In this document: piece after piece, positions 9,880 to 21,410 of the stretch
How the letters are laid out: each line of letters opens with the position of its first letter
Numbering within the stretch: the first letter of the stretch is position 1
DNA from: Gonapodya prolifera JEL478
Lineage: Eukaryota > Monoblepharomycota > Monoblepharidomycetes > Monoblepharidales > Gonapodyaceae
DNA: 64,000 nt
Assembly: GCA_001574975.1 (NCBI GenBank)
Contig: KQ965777.1
Location: forward strand, 248,001-312,000
Direction: 5' to 3'
Program-made: the position numbers and the translations under genes
The notes under the pieces: generated by a model
What the model saw: the letters and a program-made list of their open reading frames with translations, nothing else
What the model was told of the DNA's origin: nothing
The model's database searches: none

Positions 9880-12800
9880 ATGCCCGGAATGTCCTCCGTC
9901 TCACCGGGCCTCGCCCCCTTCTCGCTCTCGTTGGGAAACATCCTGACCACCCTGTTTGTCGCAGCGGGCACAATGGTGGGTCGCACCTGTGTCGCCGGGA
10001 ATCGGTCGGGTGAACTGTTCACATATACTCGCTCTCTTGCTCCATCCAGCTCGCAATGACGGGAGGTGTCGGTGGGGCTGCGCTCTATGTGCCGCTGCTG
10101 CTCATTTTTCTTGCGGTGCGTTTTGGTGCAGCTGATGATGGCCCTTTCACCGACTGGACATGAACTAAACGTTGTGCTCCCAACTTGTGTCACCCCACGT
10201 TTTGTTTTGATCCCGCGCTCAAAAGGTTGACATCCACTTCGCCGTCCCAATCGCCTCTGCAATGTCGCTCGGATACGCTATCGTCATCCTGACCACGCAC
10301 AGGAGCTACGTGGACGTGCCCGCCCTGGCGCTGTTCCTCCCGTACGCGCTCGCAGGGTCCATCCTGGGGACATACATCAACCTCGCGACTCCCGCGTACA
10401 TCCTGTGCATCGTCCTCGCGGCGCAGACTGCGCATACGGGCTGGCTCGTGCTCACCAAGGCAGTCGTCCTGCTCCAGCGGGAGCGGAACCGGGAGGCCAT
10501 CAAGGCGGAGGTTAGGCGGGTTTTTGACGCGCACCAGATGGAGGACGGACTGTGGGTGGAAGGTTTGGGGGAGGACTACGGCGCCAAGGAGATGGCCGAG
10601 GTCCCGGCGGCGAAGAAGCGCAAGCAGGGACTCGGACTCGCGGCGGGAATGGCACAGCTGGGCGGGAAGATTGCCGCGCTGGGCAAAAAGAAGAAGGAGA
10701 AGAGAACCGAGAGCGACTACACTCGCGCACACGCCGACTCGCGCGTTAAGTCAAAATCCAAATCCTCCAAGTCCAAACAACCCAAATCCAAATTGGCCGC
10801 CAAGTCCTCCAAAGAACGGCCCGCAGACTCAACCCCCGCTCCTGCCTCGTGGACTCCTGCTCCGTGGCTCTCAGTGGACCGCTTTCTCCACTCCACCAAA
10901 ACAAACGGAGCAGGGGGCGCCTACGACAGACTCCCCGACGCCGAAGAAGGCAACGCCGCCTCGCAGAGCAAAAAGGCCAACTCCCGCTCGCGCGCCAGTG
11001 AGCTCGCAGAAGCGCGGATGCAGCTGCGCCGCACCAGGGGGTACGGGTGGGAGGAGAGCGACGGCGGATCTGGATCAGACCCCGACGGCGGGGAAGCGGA
11101 CGGGCGTGACTCGAGAAGAGACACTGCAAAGGAGAAGGGCTTTGTGGCTCAGAGCAGCAGCGACATTGACAGTGACAGCAGCTCGGACTCGGATTCCGAC
11201 TCGTCCGAGTCCTCCTCCTCTTCGTCTGCACCTTCTCGCGAACCCCGCCGTTCCACATCCTCCCGCGCGCTCGCACCTGCACCCTCCTCGTCGGCGGCCA
11301 CACTCGTCGCACCCGCGCCCGCTCCAGCTCCGCAGGACCCGGTCTTCACCGCGTTCCTCGAGGACGACTCGGACGACGAGCGCGGATCGTTCCTTCCCCG
11401 CCAGAACCCGCTCCCCGCCGTCTCTCTCCCGCGCGCCAGTATGGACTCGGCGGGCTCTCTTCCCAGTCCTCCCGCCTCGCCCGACAGCAAAAAGCCCACT
11501 CGTGCGCTCGACGACTCTGCCGTTGCGCTCTCGCCACCGATGCCCACCAGCAGTACTCTAGCAGGCGCAACCGCAAGCGTTCCCGGCGCGTACCCAGTGG
11601 CGCACCCGACCTTCCCTTACTCCCTCTCCGCAACGGGTGGCGTGGGTGGGCTTGCAGGGTACCCTGGGAACTCCACATATGAGGACTACGAACCCTCGCA
11701 TCCGGCCCATTTCGTTCCGCCCGTTGTATTTTGCGTGTTCATATGTGTTTTCACGGCTGCTGAGAAGGCGGTGGTCAGAAAGACGTGTGGCGGCGAGTGG
11801 TGGTTTTTGGTCTGGTGCGTTCGATGGGGTTCCACGTTCTCGACACGCTATTTCGCACTCCTCTAATTTTTGTTGGATGTCTACATCTCAAACCCATGTG
11901 CGCTAGGTTCCCAATTACTGTCCTCCTCGGCACCGGTCTCATCTTGGGTGCCTGGCTCCGTGAAGATCACACCGAAGAGGTTCGCCTCCGCCTCCGTCTG
12001 GACCGTCTTCGTGCCGTCAATGCCCGTGCAACGACGGCGGACACTTCGGCATCCGGTATTACTGGGTTCGACGATACGGCCGTTGTGAGGGAGAGGATCG
12101 AGAGGGATAGAGCAGTAGCGACACCGGCTGCTTATACCGTGGGGGCCGCTCCTCCGGGGGCGGAGCCGAAATTGTCGGCGAGACAGCAAGCTGGGATTCT
12201 TGTTGGAGCCGCCCCGACGAGGGGACGGGGAGCGAGATCCACGCCTGCGCGCCCTGCAGTACCTCAAAGCTACGTCCAGGTGAACGGCAGACTGGTGTCC
12301 CGCGCAGCGCTTACAGAGTCGATCCGTCGTCTGGAGCTGGAACAGCCTCAAGAATCTCCCTTCTTGTGGGACACTGTCGCCAACACAGTCGGTGTACCGA
12401 CCCTGGCATTTGTTGCGGGAGTCGTGGTGGCGACAGTTGGGGTTGGCGGTGGATGGCTTGTTGCTCCATACTTGGTCGAAGTAATGAAAAAGCCAGAGCC
12501 AGCGAGAGCGACCGCGCTCGCAAGTGCAGTGATGGTAGTACTGCAGGCGATTGTTTGCTGTAAGTCTGGCCATTGTTGTGGTAGATCGTACTTGAATTGA
12601 CGAACCCTTGCAATGGAAAAGTTCAATACCTCGTGGTAGGCCGCCTGTACTGGAGCTATGGACTTTATTTCATGCTTGTTGCCATCGCAAGCGGAACAGG
12701 GGGCTGGTATCTGACGGCATTTGTGGTTGAGCGGTGAGAATGGTCAAATGCCGTTCCAGCTTCTTTTTAACTTTGTGCGGTTGATAAGGCTGAAGTACAA

Positions 12801-13005
12801 ATCCCTTCTGATGTTTTGTCTGTTTGGAACCATGTCGTTCAGTGTGGTTTGGCTTCTTGTCAGTGAGTACTGTGTCTAGATGGAGATTTCGTGTCGCCCG
12901 AACCACCCATCTCCTCCTTCCACAGACGCATTCACTCATACTCAGTTCTCGTCTCCTGCACTGGGGTTCAGTCACACTGCTGCGTGCATGGCGGGAAGGA
13001 GTTGA
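9880..13005 (+). CDS. TauE/SafE family membrane transporter with very large cytosolic loop
   Basis: Predicted polytopic anion exporter of the TauE/SafE (sulfite exporter-like) family. Exons read as 9880-9975, 10050-10115, 10226-11814, 11907-12559, 12622-12734, 12789-12862 and 12926-13005; every junction keeps frame. The two family half-repeats are visible: MTGGVGGAALYVPLLLI with VPIASAMSLGYA near the N terminus, and GVGGGWLVAPYLVEVMKKP with FQYLVVGRLYWSYGLYF in the second half. Between them is an insertion of over 500 residues that is Lys-rich, then Ser/Asp-rich and acidic (SDSDSSSDSDSDSS region, about 11155-11215), then Pro/Ala-rich, encoded by the unusually long exon 3. Plant homologues lack such a loop. 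It most resembles plant-type members of the family. The substrate is not inferable from the sequence. Confidence 0.85.
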
Positions 13006-13100
13006 GAAGAAAATATATGTTTTTTGTACAATTCGCAAAGGAACACACATGTCACCCTTCCAGGGGCGATTATTTTCACGAAGTAAACCATCAACTTAAA

Positions 13101-14691
13101 ATGTCACTGATGCAGCAGCAGTCATACCCCGATGTCCGTCCCTCAAAGGAAGTCCCCAGAAGCATACCTGGAGTTGCTAAGAGGGCTTCTTCTTGGTTGA
13201 CTGGGCTGTACATTGTGCTTCTCGGTGAGTAAGCGTCGAACGCGGTCTTCGTCCGTCCGAGAACACATGAAGTCTTGCGTTTCTTGCGAAGGCGTTTGGG
13301 ACTCGTTCGTATGGGACATCGACTTTGTGTTTGCGATGCTTCTTTTCGTCTTTGGTATTCAGCGGTTTTCACACCGACTATCCCCTTGGAGTCCGCACCA
13401 AGAAACCTGAGACCCGGAATACTCATTACTGGGGCGAGCACAGGTAAGGAAGAGTAGTTTCTGGTGAGCTGCCAACCTCATATCTATCGTTTTCAACAGG
13501 AATAGGTGCAGCATGTACCCTGGAGCTCGCACGCCGTGACTACCGGGTATTTGTTGGAGTGCGAAAGGAAATTGATGAAGAACGCTTGGTTGCTCAACTC
13601 AGTACGCTCGTATCAACGTCAAGGAACGCGGGCCTTGGGTGGAGGTTCCTTGCTTGGCTACTGCATGGATCGACAGTTGAAGGAGGCGACAAAACATTTC
13701 GTCAGACATCTTTGGGGGTGATGGAAACGGCGTTACGTTGCAGGAAGCATCAAGGGCGTCATCATTGACGTGTCACAACAAGGATCAAGTGATCAGTGCA
13801 GACGTATTGTGGAAGAAGCTTTGGAGCAAAGTGGTTCCTCGCTGTACTGCGTAATCCAGAATGCAGGTGACCAGCGTGCACGGTGTGAATTGTAGAATCG
13901 TTACGGACCCCGCTCTTTCCGCAGGTATCCCGCACACTGGTCCAATTGAACTTACAGCGCCTTCAGAATACCGCAAAGTGTTTGACGTGAATGTATTCGG
14001 GGTGATTGCAACATACCAGGCATTTCTTCCATTACTTCGAAAGCACGGTGTTGGGAGTCGGATCGTTATCATGGGTTCCGTCGCAGGAAAGGCTACTCTG
14101 CCACTGGGTGGTATCTACACTGGGACTAAACATGCCGTCGAAGCAATATCTGACAGCTTGAGAAACGAAGTCTCTTTGCAAGCGATTGTAGTGTCACTTG
14201 TAGTGCCCGATGAGTGACGTTTGCACTTCTACGCAGATGTGAAGACATAAACGTTTCCGCCCGGGTCTCAACCCGCCTCCATCCAACAGGCGCAATTGAA
14301 ACCCCTACTTGGAAAAAAGGAGCGGATGGGATCGCACCATTTACTAAACACCACCTCGCTTCAGTCTACCTCCCTCATCTCAGGTTGATGGCTTTGGCGC
14401 GCAAAATCACCTAGAGCCTCATCCAAACAGGGATCCCATCTGCCTATGTGTCGCGTGCAGTCGACCATGCGGTGACGTCGCCCTTTCCTCTTGTTCGGTA
14501 CCCTGTTGGAGCGGACTCGTGAGAATTTTCCAATCCTTCTTTCCCTCGTGCTCGTTGAACGTGCTCTCTGCCATGTCAGGTAGCTGATAAGGCTTTTCAA
14601 GTACGTTTTTCCCGACAGGGTCTACGATGTATTTGTGAAATCGGGTCTCCGTGTGGCCAAATCCACCCGACTTGGCTCTTTCCAAGCTTGA
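13101..14691 (+). CDS. Short-chain dehydrogenase/reductase, membrane-anchored
   Basis: Classical SDR using NAD(P)H. The start at 13101 follows the TauE gene by only 95 bp. The N terminus carries hydrophobic segments (SSWLTGLYIVLLG and the next exon), suggesting membrane attachment. Cofactor motif GASTGIGAA spans an intron near 13440-13500. The structural Asn is in FDVNVFG, the catalytic Ser in IVIMGSVAG and the catalytic YxxxK in YTGTKHA. The C terminus is built by splicing: VSRAVDHAVTSPFP, then a join at about 14519/14591 giving LFKYVFPDRVYDVFVKSG and a TGA at 14689-14691. The C-terminal AVTSPFPLVRYPVGADS pattern is typical of the retinol-dehydrogenase/11-beta-HSD-like SDR group. Exon borders between 13250 and 13870 are less certain. 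The substrate is unknown. Confidence 0.82.
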
Positions 14692-14981
14692 AAGACGAAT
14701 GAACGAGCTCAATGTAGTCATTGCAATCTGTTCGAAAGTTTTTGCAATATAAATGCTCACTTTCACCAATAGTAATGATGTTTCTTCCACTCAAAGCACA
14801 ATCCAAAGAAAATAGTTGGGAAATTTGCCACGGGTGGTGTGTGTTGGATAATACTGACATAACTACCGTCAAATTCTTGTGTTCTGGTGTTTCATGAAGC
14901 GGGTCAGCGCGAATTCTCACGAGGTATTTGGGGTTGTGGTGTGTCAGGTTGGTGTCCGACCAAACTTACGATCGAGGCGAG

Positions 14982-16262
14982 ATGGCCCAAAGCCCGCCGA
15001 CCGACCCGTTTCTACCAGGGGCTGCATCGATTGTGGACCAAGTGGACAGTGGGTGTCAGACGAATGTCGAAAGGAGAGTCCGAGGATGTGGCCGTTGTCT
15101 CGAGGGGGCATTTCTCCCGCGCATTACGACCTGCGCAACCGTTAGGACACGATGGCATCTGGACGGAACGGGGGATTCGATCGCGAAGGGCCTGAATGAA
15201 TCGTTTCTCCTTCTACATCATTGCCGGCTCGTCGTCCAACCTTCACAGAACAAGTCCTCTTGGTCCTAAGGGACGGCAGGAAAATCATCGGAATTCTGCG
15301 AACGTATGACCAATTCGGTGGGTGATGGTGGTCGATATGCGATATAGACTGCGGGTTGACGAAAGCTGTCACACTGGCTACGTCCAACGCGCCTATCTAA
15401 ATGACCGTACATGTCAAACTGGTTTGGGCTTGCATCACAACCAGCCAATATTGTCCTTCAAGACACAATCGAGCGGGTCTTCGTGGGCGGTGACGATGTC
15501 GACAGCGCAGGTCGGCAGACGATTCTATCAACGCAACCACCGCCGCCGTCCGCCCAACCACCTTATCCGCCCTCTCATACATCGAATGGTACTTCACCGA
15601 CAGAGCGAACCGCCACGCACGATCAAATATCACGAACGAATGACTCGGATCCTCGTTCCCAACCAGCCTCTCATCCCCAACAGTCTACGCTCGCCGAGAC
15701 ACGTACTTCTGACGGAAAAGGTGCTTCAGAGGCTAGGTTGCCTACCCCGGACGAGAGTTCCCCGGCAGCGGATACGGCACTTCGGGAAACGGAGCCATCA
15801 CCAACCGCGGTGGAATCGAGAGGCGTACCTTCACCATCTTCAGAGAAAAACAAGGATGCACGCACCCCCCTTCTCTACGGTGACATTCCACGCGGTGTAT
15901 TTGTGATTCGAGGAGAGAATGTCGTTCTTCTTGCGGAGATGGTGAGGTTCGACACCGAAGCGCTGTGCTGTGTGCTGTTTCAAATTTTGTCACTCATTCA
16001 TTGGCTGTTTCGAATGACTGGACAGGACCCAGATGCTCCATCGGTACCGCCCGAGGCAAGACGAGTATCCCCGCGTGAAATTTTAACGTATCAGAGGGAA
16101 GTACAGGAGGCGAAGAAGAAGTCGGAGCAAAATAGGCGGAAGGTAAGCTGCAAATTTCTTGGATGTGACTATACAATTTCTCTGAAAATATGCCATCAGA
16201 TTCTCGCTCAACGAGGAATATTTGTGGATCAGCTACCTCTGGGGGAATATGACGCGTACTGA
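14982..16262 (+). CDS. LSM1: LSM1, mRNA decay Sm-like protein, with internal disordered insertion
   Basis: Subunit of the cytoplasmic Lsm1-7 ring that binds oligoadenylated mRNA 3' ends and promotes decapping. Exons are 14982-15048, 15249-15317, 15445-15941, 16026-16142 and 16200-16262, all in frame. The Sm1 half reads VLLVLRDGRKIIGILRTYDQ, continued by ANIVLQDTIERVFVG. The Sm2 half reads YGDIPRGVFVIRGENVVLL, diagnostic of LSM1. The C-terminal helix region ends ILAQRGIFVDQLPLGEYDAY. Between the Sm1 and Sm2 halves lies a Ser/Pro/Thr-rich stretch of about 125 residues (coded at about 15490-15870), where family members normally have only a few residues. Its frame is fully open, and there is no AG directly before the Sm2 codons, so it looks coding rather than an intron. 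Confidence 0.92.
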
Positions 16263-16425
16263 ACTAAATACAGAATATGTTAATCCAGCTGCTACTTATT
16301 ATAACAAAGTCCTTGTGTAGCAAGGTCCTCGTGTGGTTTTGCCTGTATGACCAAAGCGATGATCGTGAGTCGCGGCCTTGCTTGGCAACTTGCAACGGTC
16401 TCTCTCAATCGCTATCGATCTGAGA

Positions 16426-18334
16426 ATGCCTCCCAAGTATGCTCTCCTTCCTCTCCTTCCAGTCACAAAGGTCTTCGGGGGAAGATCGTCCCCCAATAAT
16501 CCGGGGCCAAACTCGGACGATTTCTTTGCCGATGATGAGCCCCTCATGGGGAAATCCCAACCGGGATCGGCGGGACCTCCTTCTCTTTTATCTCCAGACA
16601 CACCTGGGCAAGATTCTTCTTTGAATCGCTCCCCGGACCGAACAAATGAACCAGCGCCGAGGCAAACGAGTGTGTCTGCCATTGTGCCAGATTCGCTCAC
16701 ACAGGATAGAAACAATGAAATGCATCAAAAAGCGAATGACGTTGCTGTCCACACAAACTCTTTTCAGCAATCGCGGGCGCCCCGAGTGAACCCACCCCCG
16801 ATCCAGACAGTTCCGTTCCACCAAGCGTCCCGCAAAAACACCGGAGCCAGTCTGAACAATCTCCGCGGAAGCCCCATTCAGAAGTCACAGTCGCTGACTG
16901 GTCGCAACAAGGAAGCGACCCCGCAGGCCACTGCGGCACCATCGGCACCGAGTCCTATGAAAGAAGCGGACATGAAGGCGTTGATGCTGGCTGGGCCGAT
17001 TCTTAGCATGACTGCAGGATACATTAACGTTGTGACACTGGTGCGGGTGTCACTTTCCGCAATTGAAGCCACCGTTTACGCTTTTTGAAATCTACAGACC
17101 GGGATTTACTCCGTGACAGTTGCCCACCACTCAGGAAACATAACGAAAATTGCAGATGCGATCTTCATACTTGATATCGATAACGTACTCCTCCTTACCG
17201 GGATCGTGGTCGCATTTTTTCTTGGAGCAATGGCTTCTGGGTACCTGACTGGAGACAACAAGTTCAAGATCGGCCGTAGCTACGGCGCAACACTCCTGCT
17301 CGAGAGCTTTTTCTTATTGCTCAGTTGGGCTCTTCTAGGCGCAGTCAAGGTTAGCCTGAACGTTCATTTTGCATCGGAAAACATTTTCGGACACAACAGT
17401 TTTGTAACAGAATTTCGGCACGATGTGTGCGGCTTTCGCTCTTGGTGTGCAGAACGCTATGGCCACGCAGTACAGTGGCGCGGTTCTCCGTACTACCCAT
17501 GTCACTGGCACTGTTGTGAGTGGAGTGTGGTCTGCCGCGCAAGGTTGCAGTAGTTGATGAATGCATGTCCACAAAGACGGATATTGGAAACATCATTGGG
17601 CAAATCATTCGGGGAGAAAAGAACAATGCATGGAAGCTCAAAATACTGGTGCCCCTTCTTGGGGGCTATTTTATAGGAGGTGGGAAATCCTGTCCCGTCG
17701 GCTTTACACAACATCAACGTTTGATTTGACCGTTACAGGTATCATCGGTCGAGCGTTTTTCCTATTTCTGAGCGAGAATGCACTTCTCATTCCGACGGGA
17801 GTGACCGGGTCTGTTGCTGTCTACTATCTTACTTCAGGCTACGTTCGCGAGGCAAGCGAGAATCTGATCAAGTTCCAACAGATGCGCATGGCTCGACAGT
17901 CGCTTGCCTCACCTTATCCGGAGAGCGGTTTTCACCATATTAGCAAGCTCCAACGGAAGCTGGTTCAAGCTGACGTGGGGTCAATCAGAGGACTGGATGA
18001 GAGTCGGTCGTCGAGCATTGAGGAGTTCGAGGTGAACGTACTCGTTACTCTGCCCGACGGGACAAAGCGCATTGTCCGAAAACACTTTTACGAGCGACTG
18101 GGCGAGCATGGGGAGGACAAATTCGAAGGTGTTCGAGGGAAGAGACCGAGCCAAGTAGAGAAGGACATTCAGGAGTTTCTGAATCAGATGGAGGCCGCTG
18201 GTGCGGTTGTTGAACAACCACAAAAGATGAGCGAAGAACAAAGCTCGTCTCATAGTATTAGTGCGGAAAACTGGCCCGAAGCAGACGAGGAGTGGGGCGG
18301 GGGTCGGGCCATTCGGCGAAATGACTATTACTGA
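16426..18334 (+). CDS. DUF1275 (YoaK-type) integral membrane protein
   Basis: Membrane protein of unknown function. The first about 190 residues are disordered and Ser/Pro-rich. The family signature follows: AGPILSMTAGYINVVTL, joined across a short intron to VTVAHHSGNITKIADA, which corresponds to the DUF1275 first helix and its HxTGN-like motif. Further hydrophobic helices are VLLLTGIVVAFFLGAMASGY, ATLLLESFFLLLSWALLGAV, a VTGTV-containing exon near 17440-17520, and ALLIPTGVTGSVAVYYL. A long soluble C-terminal tail (about 17850-18331) is charged and ends at the TGA at 18332-18334. Exons around 17355-17570 are short and their borders were not all fixed. Bacterial members lack both soluble extensions. 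No substrate is proposed. Confidence 0.8.
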
Positions 18335-18371
18335 TATGTATGATACAAGAGGTGTGGATATGAATAACTGC

Positions 18372-19120
18372 TCATAAGTCACGTTTGTTTGCGTTGATTC
18401 TACTGGCTTTACGGGTATTCCTTCTGATCCATTCTTCCGTAACGATCTCGGCAACTTCAGTTTGATATTCGATGACAGTGTCCAGCACTTCTGGGCCGCC
18501 AGGCGCGTTGCGGAAGTAGTCAGCAACTGTCGGCGCGGGAACTATCTGGGTCCCTTTTGGTTTGGCAATTTTCCGTGACACATACGGCGTAAGCTGTTCG
18601 AGGCACCGTAGGTAGAAGTCCCGTAAGGATTTTCTCACAAAGTGTACGTACCGCAAAGTCGGACAGGTCAGGAACGACGTACTTCCGCACCTTCCAAGGG
18701 TCAACTACATATCGGCCTGTCGCAGGTGGAATACTTTGTCATACCTTCCCGGAGGAAGCGAGCCTTGACGAACAAAAAATGCTCACCATTTTCCCAGTGA
18801 CCCATGCTCCCGCTTCCCGTACCCTTGTAAAAGTTCTTGTTCCCGCGCTTCCCCGTCATAACTCCTCTTGTTGCCCCTCCTCGCACTTGAGTCTTGCATA
18901 CCGCGGCTGAGCCCAAGTCCGTGGACGATGGGGGGACAAAGCTTCGCGACGACAGCCCAGATTGCGATGTCGAACATGTACGTTGAAGAATTGCGGTGGA
19001 AATGTGACGGGATCGGTCCGAGAGGATTTGCGGTGTCATCGTGACGAGTGGGGTAGCAAGCAGTAAAGCATCATTTGGAAGATGGCTCAATCGCGACGTG
19101 GAGAAGTGGAAAGCCTGCAT
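18372..19120 (-). CDS. MRPL27: Mitochondrial large-subunit ribosomal protein mL41 (MRPL27 type)
   Basis: Structural protein of the mitochondrial large ribosomal subunit. Exons 19120-18787, 18716-18652 and 18593-18372 are all in frame. Signature KRGNKNFYKGTGSGSMG is followed across the first intron by RYVVDPWKVRKYVVPDLSDF, and across the second by LTPYVSRKIAKPKGT, the order expected of yeast MRPL27/mL41. The C-terminal tail is longer and charged. The start is ambiguous: the ATG at 19120 gives the longest form, while the ATG at 19039 gives a more typical mitochondrial presequence rich in Arg/Ser/Thr (MTPQILSDRSRHISTAIL). Its 3' end converges on the DUF1275 gene with only 37 bp between them. Confidence 0.88.
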
Positions 19121-19826
19121 TTGGAGCCTCGTGACGACCTGGCTTGGAATGGAAGTCTTCCGCACCACAGTTCCGCATACCAACCACAACAATTTTTCTT
19201 TTTATATTTGATTCGTGCACAAAATTCGTTGCACCTTTCGTATGTAGCTACCACTGGTGGCGTGTTTGTTTTTGCAACGCTCTTGTTCCGGGCATTCATT
19301 GATTGTCTTAAGGAGTAGTTTGGATTCGATTCTAATATGCTAATCCAGAAATTTCTTTATTCGGGGAATAAAGAATCAAAGGAAGACCGGGGAAAAACAA
19401 CGAGATGACTTCGGAAGCTTTCGGGCAGATGTGCTCAGCCCTGCAGCGCCACCAGATTGAAAAACCCGGGCCCACTTCCTCCCAGCGTCGTTTCGTTCAT
19501 TGCGGACTAGGTGAGGATTTTGATTGGAAGCGTTCGCGCACATGGAATGGAACCGCATGAGACCCATCGTGAAGCTTGCGGATAATGGCTTGGGCCTGGG
19601 CTGTTGGTTGTGGACGTCGTTGTCCAACATTCCATCCAGCTCCAATGCTGGTGAAGACACCACAAGGCAATCGCTACCCCGGGGACAGACTTAGTGCAGG
19701 ATTTCAGAGACGCTTGAGGAAGCATCGCTTGTGGTTGCCCATCCTGCATGCCTGCAGTTTTTTCTTTTGCCCCGGATATTCACGATTCCACCCATTTCGA
19801 ACATATTCTTGCTTCAGATAACCAAC

Positions 19827-21020
19827 ATGAGCGACAAAAAGGCCGCACCCGGTGCTAACCTGTCTGGTACCAACCAGTTCCTGGTTGATTTCCTTATGGG
19901 TGGTGTTTCTGCTGCCGTCGCTAAGACCGCAGGTGCGTTGTGATGCCATCATATTATCATGCAGAGGCTGATCCTAACGCCATTTCTCTGTTGTAGCTGC
20001 CCCCATTGAGCGTGTCAAGCTCGTCATCCAGAACCAGGATGAGATGATCAAGAGCGGACGTCTCGACAAGCCCTACAAGGGTATTGGAGATGCCTTCGTC
20101 CGTCTTAGCCGCGACGAGGGTGTCGGTGCTCTCTGGCGTGGAAACCTCGCCAACGTCATCCGATACTTCCCGACTCAGGCTTTGAACTTCGCCTTCAAGG
20201 ACAGGTACAAGCGCATGTTCGGCTTCAAGAAGGACGAAGGATACTGGATGTGGTTCGCCGGTAACCTCGCTTCCGGTGGTGCCGCTGGTGCCACTTCGCT
20301 CCTGTTCGTGTACTCGCTCGACTACGCCCGTACTCGTCTTGCCAACGACAACAAGTCGGCCAAGAAGGGTGGCGAGCGCCAGTTCAACGGCCTCGGTACG
20401 GTTTTGGTTCTTTCCTAGTCTGTAGCTTCGACTCATTGGGATCCTGTCTTTTAACTACAGTTGATGTGTACCGCAAGACCCTCGCTGCTGACGGTATCGC
20501 CGGTCTCTACCGTGGATTCGTCGTCTCCTGCGTCGGCATTGTCATCTACCGTGGTCTTTACTTCGGAATGTACGACTCCATCAAGCCCATCCTCCCTGGT
20601 GACCTCAAGAACAACTTCTTCGCCCAGTTCATGCTCGGATGGTCCGTCACCATCGGAGCTGGTCTTGCCTCTTACCCTCTTGACACCGTCCGAAGGTAAG
20701 CCAGTGCGAACTCGAATTTTGAGTGTATTTGTCTGAGACTGGCTTTGTAGACGCATGATGATGACTTCCGGAGAGGCCGTCAAGTACAAATCCTCCATTG
20801 ACTGCTTCAACCAAGTCGTTGCCAAGGAAGGTTTCGCCTCGCTCTTCAAGGGTGCCGGTGCCAACATTCTCCGTGCCGTTGCTGGTGCTGGTGTGCTTTC
20901 CGGATACGACCAACTTCAAGTTCTCATTTTCGGAAAGAAGTTCGGCGGTGAGGAACATATTGCTAATGCTGAACTTTTTCGAATTCTTACACATCTTGTT
21001 TTCCTGCAGGTGGAGAGTAA
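19827..21020 (+). CDS. AAC: Mitochondrial ADP/ATP carrier
   Basis: Exchanges matrix ATP for cytosolic ADP across the inner mitochondrial membrane. Five exons, 19827-19932, 19997-20395, 20461-20695, 20751-20947 and 21010-21020; the last adds only GGE and the stop. The three carrier repeats show their signature motifs PIERVK, SLDYART and PLDTVRR. The AAC-specific RRRMMM signature is formed across the exon 3/4 junction (VRR plus RMMM). Length (about 310 residues) is standard. Codon use is strongly biased to C-ending codons (GCC, GGT, AAG, ATC, CTC) compared with neighbours, as expected for a highly expressed gene. Confidence 0.97.
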
Positions 21021-21410
21021 GAACTTGCTTCTGTTCTTCATACCAACTTTACCGAAATTGCAGAGTAGCTTATGTTCATGTAGTACTCTCTGTGATTAGC
21101 CCTCAAAAATTGGAAGTCGCAATCATAGATGTAATAGAGGTTGCGATATTCAATCTTCGCACGCACATATCCGAAGTGGTCTTTGCCTGTTGTGGGGGCG
21201 ATTTTCGATCTTCGCATTCCCCATTGTGTTCGGACTTACGAAGGAGATCCTTGGAGTTGAGAACTTCGGATCAAGAGTCATTCAGTGGTCCTTTCGAAAG
21301 CGAGAAGAGCAGTATTACATCTCCATCGGTTGGTTGCAAGATCCTGGTGAACATTATCACACACAGACTTACCGATCACCGCTGATGCAAGCTTATCACC
21401 GGTCGTTTCG

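Noticed and set aside
15490-15870. LSM1 insertion considered as an intron
   Set aside because: There is no AG immediately before the Sm2 codons and the whole segment is open in frame with coding-like composition.
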